Source of the DNA: Xanthostigma xanthostigma
Taxonomy: Eukaryota; Arthropoda; Insecta; Raphidioptera; Raphidiidae
DNA length: 64,000 nucleotides
Assembly (NCBI GenBank): GCA_963575645.1
Contig: OY754473.1
Coordinates: 4,092,001 to 4,156,000, forward strand
Direction: 5' to 3'
The notes under the pieces were generated by a model. That model did no database searches. It was not told where the DNA came from and was given only the letters and a program-made list of their open reading frames with translations. Numbering within the stretch: the first letter of the stretch is position 1; each line of letters opens with the position of its first letter. Positions 10,098 through 21,692 of this stretch are shown one piece after another. Made by a program: the position numbers and the translations under genes.

Positions 10098-11303
10098 ACA
10101 AACCTTATGAGATTTGGTTCTCGGTTAAATTGATCGAAAATAGTTTTATTTTATGTCCATGGGCGCATAGTCTAAAAACCAATAGATTTTTAGCTACAGA
10201 TATGTTTAGTGAGCTTTTAGATGTAGGGATATCCATTGAATTCACAAACATGTTTCATTTTGTGCTTTTTTTGAGACAGAAAAATAGTTAAAAACTAGGT
10301 AATGTTGAAAGGCGTCACCCTGTATAAAATAAAAAAAAAACTCGGGTCGCAGTGCGAAACCCTGCCGACAATATAGTGTATTTTCTAACATATAGGCAGT
10401 GTGGCTTTATTATGTGATTTCTTTTGTTTTTGAAGAAAATAAAAAATTAAACCCCTTAATACATCCCTTAAAATAATATTTCATTTATTAATTTCAATAT
10501 TACTATCAATTTACCAAATTAAATTCACCCTTCACTAAGTAAGTCTAGGTTTATCTACAAACTAATGTTTTCATAACATTTTTAAGTCCGGTCCTGCCAG
10601 GCCGATTTTAATAAAATTTTGGTGACACATTTTTATCTTTATTAGTGGCTTAAATTTCAATTTTGAAACGACTCGGAGAATTTTTTCGGTATTTTTGGGT
10701 CACAAAAATATGTTACAGCCCCTAAAACCCAACCTTAAAGTGGTCCGATTGGGACCATTTTAAATAGGCTTCGTGCAGTGATGGATTTCAACATGTGGAC
10801 CAAATTTCGTTAAAATCTATTAACTCCTTCGAAAGTTATAGCCCGTACATACTCCTGCCATCCCACTGACGCCAATAGTGTAAGTGCCTTATGGCAAATA
10901 GAATAGAATAGAATTAATATATGTTCCCATACAAAATTGATGTAGGTACACATATTTTGCAATAAAAATACAAAAAAATAAAACGAAACATAAATTACTG
11001 TATGGGAGCTATAGGTACATCCATAGGAAAGCCCCACTAATAATGTCATATTCGAATTCAGCGCACTCGAAAACATATTTCTAGAGCTTAGGATTTTTTA
11101 AGATTGTGTTGCTAAACATATCTGTAGCTAAAAATCTATTGGTTTTTAGGCTGTGCGCCCATGGACACTTTTTCTTAATGACCTTTAAACTATAAAAGAA
11201 AACAATTTTCGATCAATATAACAGAGAACCAAAGTAAAAATTCAGGTCTGGTCAAATACATACTGGTAGCCGGCTACTGGCTCTTATACTATAAGGTTTG
11301 TGC
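10098..11303. repeat. Foldback family D, copy 1, split by a nested repeat
   Basis: Left part (10098-10331) begins ACAAACCTTATGAGATTTGG and includes TTGATCGAAAATAGTTTTAT. Right part (about 11025-11303) is its rough inverted partner, ending CTATAAGGTTTGTGCGG. Together they make the palindromic design seen in the uninterrupted copies at 24898-25351 and 60908-61408. Family E (10332-10903) is inserted in the middle. Confidence 0.75.
10332..10903 (+). repeat. Dispersed repeat family E, copy 1
   Basis: Starts AAAACTCGGGTCGCAGTGCG and ends TAAGTGCCTTATGGCAAATA. The second copy at 32463-33161 has the same ends and similar interior (GCAGTGTGGCTTTATTAT, ACGCCAATAGTG). No TIRs are obvious and no ORF remains. 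In both places it is inserted inside another repeat, so it is among the younger families here. Confidence 0.75.
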
Positions 11304-11415
11304 GGATTAGTACCTTTAAAAAAATTAGTATTGATTTAGGTTTAGACAACTAGCTTTATTAAATACTAGTGGTTGGGTCCGGCTTCGCTCGATTTTTTTT
11401 TTACTCCTAAGCTAT

Positions 11416-12140
11416 TAGTCTGGGAGGTGGTGTCAAAATTTATCAGTGATTTATCTGCGACTCAAATGTAATTGATTGAAGAGTTTAACCATTACTCTGT
11501 TCGAAATCGAAAGTCAGTCAGCGCTCCCGCGGTGGGTGTGGGCGTGGGAGGCTGTGAAACTTGTCGGAAAAACTATGAAAAAAAGTGATAAATCTGCTGA
11601 TGAAAATTTGTTAGATTGTAAATAATTTATGATTAGACGTGAAAATACTCGTCAGTCACTTTCCCGACGGGGGAAACATCGTCAGTCATGAATGGTTTCC
11701 TTTAAAAGAATATCAATTGCTCAGTGTTTGAATTTAAAATCAATATTTTCAGAACGAATAGTAGGAACTGAAACATTCTATTCCTACTATTCGTTCTGAA
11801 AATATCGATTTTAAATTCAAACACTGAGCATTGGAGCAATTGATATTCTTTTAAAGGAAATCATTCATGACTGACGATGTTTCCCCCGTCGGGAAAGTAG
11901 CTAACGAGTATTTTCACGTTTAATCATCAATTATTTACAATCTAACAAATTTTCATCAGCAGATTTATCACTTTTTTTCATAGTTTTTCCGACAAGTTTC
12001 ACAGCCTCCCACGCCCACACCCACCGCGGGAGCGCTGACTGACTTTCGATTCCGAACAGAGTAATGGTTAAACTCTTCAATCAATTACATTTGAGTCGGA
12101 GATAAATCACTAATAAATTTTGACACCACCTCCCGGACTA
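11416..12140. repeat. 725-bp near-perfect palindrome
   Basis: The arms 11416-11770 and 11784-12140 are reverse complements with only scattered mismatches. The spacer is about 13 bases (CTGAAACATTCTA). Ends are TAGTCTGGGAGGTGGTGTCA and complement. The arms contain a GC-rich block, GCTCCCGCGGTGGGTGTGGG, in otherwise AT-rich DNA. No ORF. The family looks like a foldback element; no second copy is in the window. Confidence 0.9.
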
Positions 12141-13948
12141 TATAGAAAAGCACAATAAAATAAATTGTGGATCTATAATAGCAATTTTATTTTGTTGAAA
12201 TGCTAATTAGTAATTACATAGTGTTTAAAAGTTGTAGGTACTTACCACAGAACCTGTGGTACTTACCAACTATATTTCCCAAAAAAAAAAAAACACAAAA
12301 TATCACTAAATAACTTTTTATTTACGTAAATTCCATTTACAAATATTTACATTATTAAAATCGTAGAAGTAAATACTCTAAGCAAATACAGAAAACGAAA
12401 TCTTTGAACTTATTGGTCGTATATAGCCATGCAAAAAATGTTGCATAAATGAAAAAATAACCTTTAAATCACCTTCGGTGTTGTTCCCTCAGTGATTGTT
12501 AACTGATTTAGAACAAGTCTTATATAATGAAAAATATATTAAACTCGTTATATTTCGTTCGATTTGAAAGTATATTTAGCGTCGAAACTTGAAAGTCATG
12601 CCTGAATTTACTTTAAAAATGAATTTAGTATTGAAAGTCATACCAAAAACTCAACATAACACGATCCATTTGATCTATGATAGTAGGCATTGGCGATGCG
12701 AGTGAATTTTGACGATGAGTAACATTAAAATTAACAGGGTGAAGTTGCTCGCAGAAAAGGCTACCAACAGAATAGAGGTAGGGACCATGTTCTGTATTTA
12801 TGCTAATCATTTATCATTTTATTTTAATAAATAATTTGCATGCAAATTAAAAATTAGTTTTTCATCACGCCAAAGAACTTTTAAGGAGGTTGAGCCGTTT
12901 TACGAAGATAATGAAAAAAACTGAAATATAGTTTTTTTAATAGATTTTTTTATGACAAAATTTTCTGTAAAAAATCCAAAATCATTAGGAGATTTATAAT
13001 GTTAAAAATTAAAAAAAAAAAACTTTTACATGTAGTCTTATGGAAAATATGTCAACCTAGCATGCGAACGGTACATTTTAATTTTTTGCAAATAACCAAA
13101 TAATGTCAGCAGTTCCGAAAACTAACTACGTAAAGCATCGCACTTTTCGATTGTGGACTTTTATTCTTGACAATTTTGACTGAATTTTCAACTTTTTAAT
13201 GATTTAATTTTAATTTTTATTACTTCTAATTTCTTTTTTTAATTATATACTGCAAAAAATATGTAACATACAGATATTTACATAAATTTATTTTTTCTAA
13301 CCTAACTTTGTACAAAAAATTCAAAAGTTAGTCCATTAAGTAAAATACTAAAATAATTAATTAATATTAAAAAAAAAATTATTTATGCCTTTATGACAAT
13401 AATTTATTGGTATCATCGACTTATAACCTTTTGTAAAAATTTATTATGGAAAAGTTCCCATTTAGAATCCGACTTACTTTTGATTGGGACTGTAACGCAT
13501 CAACCTCCTTAACGTACTTAAGTACACGCACTCATTTTTTTACGTTATAATCTAATATTTACGCCAATTTTTTTTTTGTACATCATCACAATATTTAATA
13601 CCTATCAGATTAATGGAAAAATTCGAGTGGCATCTTTTGAGGGAAGTTATGAACTAAGATACTTCTTGAATTAAAATGTGTTCAAAAAGTTTCGTCTTCT
13701 ATATTATCATTGTGATATTTATACACATGACATAACAATTATTTACAAAAATTCAGTCATCTTCAAAACCATCAACATTCTTTTCACATTACAAAACTAA
13801 CTATGAGCTAAATTAATATTAAAAAATTATTTTTAAAGATGACTTATAAACTCTATGGTTGCTGGTGAAGAGAGAGTTTCCATTGAGCAAGAAAATGTGA
13901 AGCACCATGGAATATTTGATTAATGTCTCGTATTACAAACAAACAAAT
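12141..13948. other. Intergenic stretch, one possible decayed TIR element
   Basis: AT-rich. A 13-bp inverted pair TTAAGGAGGTTGA at 12881-12893 and its complement at 13500-13512 could be ends of a decayed element. No coding ORF or RNA gene is supported. Confidence 0.4.
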
Positions 13949-14260
13949 AAAACCGACCAAGTGCGAGTCGGACTCGCGCACCGTGGGTTCCGTGCAAACT
14001 TGTAGGTATGTAAATAGTTCGTCCATCACGGGAATCGAGTCTCGAAGATTTTTCCCGCTTTGCCGTTGGAAAACTGTTGTTCCCTGCATTACATCGACAT
14101 TAGGTCGCGGTCAATTTACCAAAATTGCAACGAGTTCAGATGAACTACTCGAGCTGTATACCGTGGCTATATCTGAGAGCCTAGCGGTCGTACCGTGCTG
14201 TATGCGAGAGTTCTCAAAATTACATTTTCATAAACGTTCGAGTGTACCGTTATAATCCGA
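13949..14260 (+). repeat. Dispersed repeat with GACCAAGTGCGAGTCGGACT head
   Basis: The head ACCGACCAAGTGCGAGTCGG and GGGTTCCGTGC motif are characteristic of a repeat widely scattered in insect genomes. The middle carries TATACCGTGGCTATATCTGA. A partial copy of that middle part is at about 50510-50600. No function beyond transposable-element remnant. Confidence 0.65.
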
Positions 14261-14441
14261 CCTAGTTTCATTGAATTTTTTTGTATCTATTTGAATGATT
14301 TCAGTGAACATAAAAATGTTCAAAATTACGTATTTCGGAAAGCACCGGAATGAAAATAAAATAAGCGCATAAAAGTAACAAAAAAAAGTATTAAAGCTAG
14401 CCGTGAAACTGGCACGCCATTAAACTAGCGGTAGAACATTG

Positions 14442-15035
14442 CTTAAGACCCCTTCACACGATGCTGTATTTCGAGCTCGCTTGCTTGCTTGAAGTCTTGC
14501 AGTCAGCTTGGCACGCTACGCTGCTGGATTGTGACGTCACTGATTGGTTCGCTTCTCGCTATCTTGCTATATTTGGGTGATAGGATCAGTGCTATTTTTC
14601 ATGCAGCGCTGCCTGCTAGTTTGAGAATTTGATCAATTATGGAGTCGTATTTTATCATCGTGATATTGTCTGACATTCGTTAAATATGGTGTTTCAAGTG
14701 AACAGCGATGGGGCCAAAAGTTGTAAAATTAAAATACAAATGGACTCGACAAGAAATAAGTTTTCTCTTTGATTTTTCTTGTCTCTCCCGAAGCTTTTCA
14801 ATCATTATTAAAGTCATAGTAGCAATTATTTCTTGCATAACCATTACATCTATGTTTAAATTTTAAATATAACTGTCAATCTAGCAAAACAGCGAGCAAA
14901 CTAGCAAGCTGCGTGTGAATCTAAACTAGCAGCGCTCCTTACTAACCACCAGGCAGGATATCATTCATGGCAGCTTGCAAGACTTCAAGCAAGCAAGCGA
15001 GCTCGAAATCCAGCATCGTGTGAAGCGGTCTTTAG
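14442..15035. mobile_element. TIR miniature element of the 'TTTAG-ACCGCTTCACACGA' group
   Basis: Ends CTTAAGACCCCTTCACACGA and the complement TCGTGTGAAGCGGTCTTTAG. The subterminal GCTCGCTTGCTTGCTTGAAG is also inverted on the right. The terminal pattern resembles the elements at 34980-35425 and 54551-55522 (AAAGGCCGCTGCACACGAG), so they appear to be one superfamily, probably hAT-like. Confidence 0.7.
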
Positions 15036-15189
15036 ATTGTATTTAAAAAAAAATTTACCAACCAGTAGCAGAGTATGACTTCACAGAAGAAGAAGTAAGT
15101 TACATGAGAAAGGTTGTATTCAGCGCAGTGTCTAGGAATTCAAAAAATACATTTTCAATATAACCTCTGTATAGAAACTGACGGTATTT

Positions 15190-15516
15190 TCCAAATCTTT
15201 TTGGTTTCCGGGCTTGTATGCCGTGGTCCATTGATATTACTACCTGACGTTTCGTCTACAACTGCGGTAGACATTATCAAAGGCGATGTGGTAGCGGGCG
15301 AAGTGTCCTTCTAGACTGCTCACAGGTAAGAGTGCCGATAAGTGTGGTACTTCCGTCTTTGTGTTCTCTACTCGGTCGTAGTATGCTCTTCTGTGATTGG
15401 TCGTTCAATTCTACCACATCGCCTTTGATAATGTCTACCGCAGTTGTAGACGAAACGTCAGGTAGTAATACCAATGGATCACGGCATACAAGCCCGGAAA
15501 CCAAGAAGATTTGGAT
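15190..15516. repeat. Inverted repeat with Penelope-like hammerhead motifs
   Basis: Arms 15190-15296 and 15411-15516 are inverted copies starting TCCAAATCTTTTTGGTTTCC. Each holds the block GTCTACCGCAGTTGTAGAC followed by GAAACGTCAG (plus strand at 15425-15456; minus strand at 15249-15280). That order (TTGATAA, stem, GAAAC) is a hammerhead core with G8 changed to A, so probably inactive. This layout of inverted end segments is typical of Penelope-like element remnants; no reverse transcriptase is visible. Confidence 0.55.
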
Positions 15517-16397
15517 CAACACCGGCCGTGAAAGCCTACACACTTGGATGACGGTGTTTTGTCTTTTTTTAATAGTTCTGCCTAGTATGAATTTTATGTC
15601 ACGAAATCCTTGTTTCGCAAGAAGCGTCAAGTCTTTCCTTCATCAGGAACGCCAGGACAACTAGATACGGCGCTGAAGGTAATATTAGTAGAGGTCTGAA
15701 AAAGATTCTGAGAGACTTTTTGAATTGAAACTTCTTTATCGTCGTATATGTTTGACATTTTCTGTAACGTTAAACGGGAAAATGATTCAACGGAGGGGAA
15801 AAATAAGAAAAACCGTAATAACGCAAAATGGATAACGTATCAACAAAACTAGTTCATATAACTCTAAAGAAGTTTCACTTCCGCCTTGAGTTTATGTGGG
15901 TGTGGTTATACGTCGCAAGTAAAGCCTTTTAGCGTGATTAGTTTTAAGTGTTTCCATTGGTAACTATAAATAAGCATTGACAACTGTTTGTTGACAACAA
16001 TTGTGAGCGAGCAAGAGGATTAGTGAGAGAGAGAACGAACGCATGCGCAGTATAGCATTGCGCATGCAAGGATCGACGCCATAAGACGGGCTACGTATTT
16101 CGTCCCACCCCCATCACTCGGTCTCCTTATCACTAGTCTTCTTGGTTTTCACAAGTCACTGACAATATCTGTACACAAAAAAATAAGTTGTTGCAAAAAT
16201 GCATATATAAACATTAAGATATACAATAAATAACATATAAAAACATATTTATATAGACTTAGATATAAACAAAGTGTATCTATTGCTTTTAGCTAAGAAT
16301 AGATATTTTGAAAATAAGTGGGGATGTGTGCTAGCACTTTAATACAGGGCTGTACAAAGCATTGTAAACAAATTTGATTTGGCAATGACTTTAGATT
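15517..16397. other. Intergenic stretch
   Basis: The first 140 bases may continue the Penelope-like remnant. A short GCATGCGCA...TGCGCATGC hairpin lies at about 16040-16070. No gene supported. Confidence 0.4.
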
Positions 16398-16981
16398 CAA
16401 GGGCGTAGATATTTTTTTTTCTGGGGGGGGAAAGCAAAAATATCTTTTTTAAAGTGAAACTTTTATTCTATCGCCCCGAATTTTTCTGGCCGTCTGTTGC
16501 ATGTCGTATTACCGGCGGCCGCGGAGTAGAGGTAAAGTGAAAGGCGTTCGGAGTAGGCGCTCGGTAGAGCAGCCAAGGCCAATATGGCGGCGCCCATGGT
16601 TAGCATCAGCTGACCGTGTAGTATGTATAACACATAGTCAGTCTGTCATGCGGGCAAGTGCTATACAGTGTTTACATGTTTTTATTCATGTATTCATGTG
16701 AATATTGTTGTTTATAATTAATCGTGATGGATAAGTGTCTACAATCCAATAAAAGTTTCACTTGCGTCGTGTTTTTTTTTAAGTTTCATTTTTCACACAA
16801 GATTACTCACGAAGGAAGGTGTCAAGCAAAATATTAATTTCCGAACTAATTCCTTTTCAAAAAGTGTTTCTCAATTTTATTTTTTAATCAGGTATTCGTA
16901 TTATTTTCAGTTTTATTTTTTTATTATTATGATCCTGGGGGGAGATAATTACCCCCTTCACCCCCCATATCTACGCCCTTG
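16398..16981. mobile_element. hAT-type miniature element with exact 8-bp target duplication
   Basis: Ends CAAGGGCGTAGATAT and ATATCTACGCCCTTG are perfect inverted repeats. The flanks 16390-16397 and 16982-16989 are both TTTAGATT. Inside both ends lie C/G homopolymer tracts (GGGGGGGG at the left, ACCCCCTTCACCCCCC at the right in complement). The GC-rich interior (CCGGCGGCCGCGG) is not coding. The exact duplication indicates a clean insertion. Confidence 0.9.
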
Positions 16982-17305
16982 TTTAGATTATTTTTATTTA
17001 CCATCACAGTTTTTATATATGCAGGATAGCAAGATAAAAAACGTTCCATACTTACAGAGAAAATAAATTTCAAGCTAAATTTTGATTAAAATGCCCACGG
17101 AAAAACAGTTTTGAAAAGTAAATTGTACAAAAAAGTATGCTAAATAAACGCGTGCACTGTTTACAAAAAATACCGTTTCAATCGAACGGTTATTTTTCGA
17201 ACGGCATCGATTCAAAATTATGTAATGTTTTCCTTATTAACCGATGGTCATTGTCAAACCAGATTTTTTTGACAGCGCGTCTGCACCCCGGCGTCAGTGT
17301 CTCAA

Positions 17306-17496
17306 CCATAGAGATATAAGTAACTAAAGTACGCTAGTTCGTATGCTTGCCATAAGTGAAAGTGTCCTCAGTTGAGAGAGAGAACGCTGCAGAAAGCCCA
17401 AAAATCCAGATATTTGTTTACTCAAATCAGCATTGTTTTGTATCATCAGTTACCATAGAGATAAGGAACTGATCTCTCTCTCTAATATCTCTATGG
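17306..17496. mobile_element. Short TIR element family H, copy 1
   Basis: Ends CCATAGAGATAT and ATATCTCTATGG, flanked by TCTCAA on both sides. An internal ACCATAGAGATAAGGAACTG repeats the end motif. The opposite-strand copy is at about 22974-23191. Confidence 0.7.
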
Positions 17497-17502
17497 TCTC
17501 AA

Positions 17503-18249
17503 CACCCAATTTTTGTTTCTCCCACAAAGAAAAAGTTTAGATACTATTTTCAATACATGTAAAGTTTTCTCTCCGTACAATTCGAATTATTTTTCACACA
17601 CCCCTAAAAATAAACAATCTATTCTTTTGTTCAGTAGTGAAAAAATAAATAGTGCACCAGTAAACGTACTATATTTGTTAACCTGTGTTGCTTAGATTTA
17701 TTTAAAAATAAAAGAAATTATTTTTTTGTAATGTACCACGTTTTTAAAACAAACTAAAAAAGATATTTTCTTCTGTATTTTAGTATTTTCTCGTATTGTC
17801 ATCTAATTCTGAGTTATGTTAAAAATTTCAAGTCTGTATCTCATCAGGAAGTTTTTTAAAATCAATTACAAAGTTCCACCCGGACAGATATACAACAAAG
17901 CTAGTTACTAAAAACGTGGTAAAATGTCGCACCAATGACGGTTCGTCACGGATTGACGCACTTGACGTTAGTTGTCGAGCATCTATAATTCATTCATTAG
18001 GTTCGCCAAGGTCGAAAGATTATAGATGCTTGGCAACTAATGTCAACAGCGTTGTAGACACAGTAGGGTAGCACTGAATGAAAGTTAATATTATTTTTTT
18101 TTTTTAATTAATCTATGTGTATTTTTTATTAACTATTGTTTATCATTGTCAAACTTGGTTATTAATATTTAAATATCTTAAATAATCACGAGTCGTCATT
18201 GTTTTGCATTTAGAAAAGAATTAAAAATATTCTTTTATTCAACACGCGT
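17503..18249. other. Intergenic stretch with a small palindrome
   Basis: Between about 17965 and 18050 the sequence TGTCGAGCATCTATAAT and its near complement face each other. Nothing else recognised. Confidence 0.4.
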
Positions 18250-18600
18250 GAGTAATATATAATTTCGGGGCCCTGCTAAATTCGGGAGAAATAATAAATT
18301 AGTTCATGTTGACGCGTAGAGCGCTAATAATGAGCCGAAACTGTACGATAATGTATTACTGCATAGTTTCTGGACCAATAGGAACACGGTAGCGAGCCGA
18401 AACTGTACGGTAATGAATGATTACTGCGTAGTTTCTGGACCAATAGGAACGCGGTAGCGATTTGTGTATATGAAAACAGCATCGCAATTCAGCGAAAGTC
18501 AGAGCCATCTTGTGTGCATCGAGGGCGGTGGGTACGTCAATCAATGAAGTGATTTATTATTTTTCTCTATTTTATCAGGGCCCCGATTACATATTACTCG
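18250..18600. mobile_element. TIR miniature element with internal tandem duplication
   Basis: Ends GAGTAATATATAATTTCGGG and CCCCGATTACATATTACTC are inverted, with GGGCCCTG / CAGGGCCC just inside. No ORF. Family not recognised. Confidence 0.7.
18332..18459. repeat. Two-copy tandem repeat of about 62-66 bp
   Basis: GAGCCGAAACTGTACG opens both units and GGACCAATAGGAAC close to GCGGTAGC ends them. Lies inside the TIR element. Confidence 0.85.
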
Positions 18601-19285
18601 TGCTAGTTGTATAAAGTATTATGTGCGACCATTGATCGAAGGAGAATATTCCACTCACGCTTATGGAATCTTCTCCTTCTCTCACTAGTCGCACAATATA
18701 CTATTTATAGATAGACAAACGATGCTAACTTAATCGATGAGCAAACATCTAAAAAAAATAATTATCGATATGTCAACCATTTTCGAATGTGAAGTATTAA
18801 ACACGCCATGTTATAATACAGTAGTTACCAAACCGTGTATTTTAAAACTGGATATAAATAATTACATTTTCTGTGACTGTACGCCATCAGGTCTAACGTT
18901 CTCTTCGGAGATGCTACAATTTTTAAATTAAATTATAATGCTAAACTATTTTTTCTACAGAGCAAAAACTGACCTCCAGTACTCAATTTTAAAATACACA
19001 GTGTAAAGAGTTTTTTCAATATTGATAACAGTGATATTATATGTTAAACCCACTGTAAGATGCAAAAAGTATGACAGATAAGAAAAAAATCCTGTGTAGT
19101 TGGATTTTGACTTTTTTCAAACTTCGCTCAAGATATATCAATTAATCAGCTACGAAAAGCTTTTGATGACACTTTTTTTCATTATTAAAATAAATGTCTA
19201 TTATTATTTTTTTAAGTATCACAAGTGTTTGATATTAGTGACTTGAAGAATTCATTAAAAAAGACCTAAAATCACTGAAAAATCA
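18601..19285. other. 3' flank of the minus-strand gene
   Basis: Downstream of the stop codon of the large gene, so it should hold the 3' untranslated region. I found no clear AATAAA on the minus strand close to the stop. An imperfect palindrome lies at about 18614-18712 (TATGTGCGACC...GTCGCACAATA). Confidence 0.4.
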
Positions 19286-19372
19286 TCATCCAGCAACCGA
19301 TCCCAAACTGAAATAGTCGCTAACTCCCCTGGTGCCTGAATTAAGGAATGATTGGAACGAATTGGCTGCCCC
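19286..19372 (-). CDS. Last coding exon of the large Ser/Thr-rich protein gene
   Basis: A pyrimidine-rich acceptor (TCTCTTTTTCAG) is followed by 28 codons and TGA. The translation GAANSFQSFLNSGTRG, then VSDYFSLGSVAG, continues directly in phase 0 from the previous exon, whose end reads AFSQFLGAAIQ. Together these form an alternating hydrophobic/small-residue C-terminus (AFSQFLGAAIQ / SFQSFLNS). This fixes the gene's strand and 3' end. Confidence 0.75.
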   Translation of the reverse strand, partial: GAANSFQSFLNSGTRGVSDYFSLGSVAG

Positions 19373-19476
19373 CTGAAAAAGAGAATTTAATTTTAAAGAA
19401 GTATTGCTACCCGTTTCAACGATAAAATGATTTCTCGTTTAGAGGATTTTACTTAAAAATAAAGTTAGAAGTTTAC

Positions 19477-19953
19477 CTGAATAGCAGCTCCAAGGAACTG
19501 TGAAAAAGCTTTAGTAACGTTAATGGCCGCGTCGACCAACTGTCCTCGAGTTTGTCTTTGGGACTCGTTCACTCCATCGCCTTCTTCCTGCGACGAGAAC
19601 GGATCTATTGTCGACGTCACTCGAGGCCTCGTTCTTGGAGTCTGAGCCGGCGTCTTCTTCGTCACTTTCGTCGCCGATTCGAGCGCCACCGAATTATCAA
19701 CTGTGGCTATCTCGATTGCTTGAGATTGGCTTGCCTTCGCTTTCTGCGTGGTCGTCGTTTTGGGACGAGGTCTCCTTGTTGTTTGTGCAGGAGCGGGTCC
19801 TGGATACGCCGAGGCTTGGTTGAACGCGTTGAAAATCCAGTTGCGGAAACCGTCTATGATCGGTCGAGGAGGTGCCGGGCGAGGTGTTGTCGTTGTACGC
19901 CGTGTTGTTTTCGGTTTCGGTTTTGGAGTCACTATAATTTGATCCAACAGTGC
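19477..19953 (-). CDS. Penultimate exon of the large Ser/Thr-rich protein gene
   Basis: 159 codons in phase 0 at both ends. The acceptor is TTGTTACAG and the donor CAG|GTAAAC. It begins ALLDQIIVTPKPKPKTTRR, is Pro/Thr/Lys-rich (TTRRPRPKTTTTQK), includes a short aromatic patch (DGFRNWIFNAFNQ), and ends LVDAAINVTKAFSQFLGAAIQ in two pieces of helix-forming character. It is visibly GC-richer than the introns. Low complexity suggests an extended, possibly O-glycosylated segment; the C-terminal 25 residues look more ordered. Confidence 0.85.
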
Positions 19954-20107
19954 CTGTAACAATAATAAACGATTAAAATAGTTATGAGTTTTAAGTCCGA
20001 AATGAAATCTAAAAGATGGCCGAACTTTATAAAATTCTGGGCAAGTTATCTGGAACGCAAGTTTCTAAGTGAGCAAAGTCATACAAGAAATTATACTTGA
20101 AACGTAC

Positions 20108-20476
20108 AGCTAGCTGGAGTTGTTGCTGCAAATTCGACGTTTGTCCCGGCAGTGACGGTCCGATGCCTTGCTCCTTGAGCAAGGCAGCCAACAGAGCATC
20201 GCTGCTCATACCGTAAGTCGTGCTGATAGGCGTTTGCCTCGTCGTGCTTCGGATACCGAGCTGATTCAAATACTTGAGCAGTTCCTCGTCGCTGACATCG
20301 GCCGCTGCCGGTGCTTGATTCTTCGACTTGCTGCTACCAGATGGCGGCAGCAGGTTGAAAGAAGTTGTTGATGCGGAAACCCTTGGGCGAGCTGTTGACG
20401 TCGTCGTACTGGTCGTTGTTGTTGAACTCGTAGGCCCCGGGGTTGTGGAAGTTCTGCCGACCGCCAAAGCGATTAT
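20108..20476 (-). CDS. Exon of the large Ser/Thr-rich protein gene
   Basis: 123 codons, phase 0 at both ends. Acceptor TTACTTTCAG, donor GCT|GTACGT. It opens IIALAVGRTSTTPGPTSS, then a Thr/Ser tract, and then two short amphipathic helical motifs: DEELLKYLNQLGI and DALLAALLKEQGIGP. It ends NLQQQLQLA. The Leu-rich motifs stand out from the low-complexity background and may be interaction sites. It joins in frame to ALLDQII of the next exon. Confidence 0.85.
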
Positions 20477-20920
20477 CTGAAAGTAAGAACATTTCATGAA
20501 ATCATTATTAAAGAATATACATACATCATTATATCCGAAATAGTATCTCTTCCGTAATTCCATATGAGCTGATAACATGACGCGAATTCTTATAATGAAA
20601 GTTCGTGGTACGAGGTGTTCCTAAATGTTGTTAATCTTCAGTTTTGCATGCCTTCTTAATCTTAAAAATTTCAGCCTCCTTTCTTACTAAAATTCCAATC
20701 ATCACAACTGTAAAATAGTTTTTTTTTCTACTTTTTTTGCTAAATAAAAGTGTTAGCTGATATTAACTATAAAAGTTATAAAGCTTTGACGTAGGTGCCA
20801 TGGTTCTGATGCCTTAAAGTTGATAAAGACGATCCTGCCATGAAGTATATAAAATCCAACAAATATTAACTACGATACAAACATAACTTTTCTATCAGTT
20901 CGAAAGGAAGATTTGCTCAC

Positions 20921-20983
20921 CCTGTTTGCCAATTCTTCTTGTTCTTTTCTTGGTCGCGTGGTTATGCCAGCAGTAGCTTGTCT
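20921..20983 (-). CDS. Small exon of the large Ser/Thr-rich protein gene
   Basis: 21 codons (RQATAGITTRPRKEQEELA, then NR). Acceptor TTTCGCAG, donor AGG|GTGAGC, phase 0 on both sides. It was identified by splice signals and by frame continuity with its neighbours, since it is too short to stand out as an ORF. Confidence 0.7.
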
Positions 20984-21182
20984 CTGCGAAACAAAATACA
21001 AGTTAAACCGTCAATTAATAACCAATCGAAATTCGTGACGATTATTTCATTTCGTTTAAGAATAAAAGTCGGAAAATGTTACAAAATCTACTAAGGATGT
21101 TAAAACAAGATTTATAAGGATTCAGGAACGAACAATAGTAGCAACCTTCTCCATGGTGAATGGGACACTCGAATAAACTTAC

Positions 21183-21692
21183 TAAATTATTAAGGAAGGC
21201 AAGGTCAGCCAAATATTGCCGTTCTTCCTCAGGGGTAAGTTTACTTGTCTTCTTCGGTATCACCTGAATTGTAGATGATCTCTGCGGAACTGTCGGCTGA
21301 ACCCTGAACGAAGACGGTGTTGTCACAGGCACCTGGTTAGCCGTACTGCCCACATTGTCTCTCCCGACTGTGGACGATTGTTGCCGAGGAGTCGACGATT
21401 GTTGTTTGGCAGTTGACGATTGTTGTTTGGCAGTTGACGATTGTTGTCTGGCAGTTGACGATTGTTGTCGAGCCGTTGATGATAGTCTCTTGGTGGTAGT
21501 TGTGGTCGTCTGTGGTTGAGGTGTCACAGTGATAGGACTTTGGGTCGTGGTAGTAGTCGAAGAACTGCTGGAAGGTCTTACGGTCGACGCTGTGAATGGA
21601 CCCGGTGAGCTCATTTTCACGGGTCTAAGACTCGAAGCCGATGGCATTATTATTGTCGTAATTGTACGTTCTGTTGAGCTGGCAAAGGAGCC
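21183..21692 (-). CDS. Exon of the large Ser/Thr-rich protein gene with QQSST repeats
   Basis: 170 codons, phase 0 at both ends. Acceptor TTTTTTTACAG, donor TTA|GTAAGT. It begins GSFASSTERTITTIIMPS, includes a Ser/Thr tract, and then five tandem heptads of the pattern (A/P)-(R/K)-Q-Q-S-S-T plus a partial sixth. The end, KLTPEEERQYLADLAFLNNL, is a charged then hydrophobic helical motif similar in style to the DEELLKYLNQLGI motif of a later exon. Confidence 0.85.

Noticed and set aside
15277-15630. 117-codon minus-strand ORF near the Penelope-like inverted repeat
   Set aside because: I could not match it to a reverse transcriptase or endonuclease motif; much of it reads through the inverted arms.
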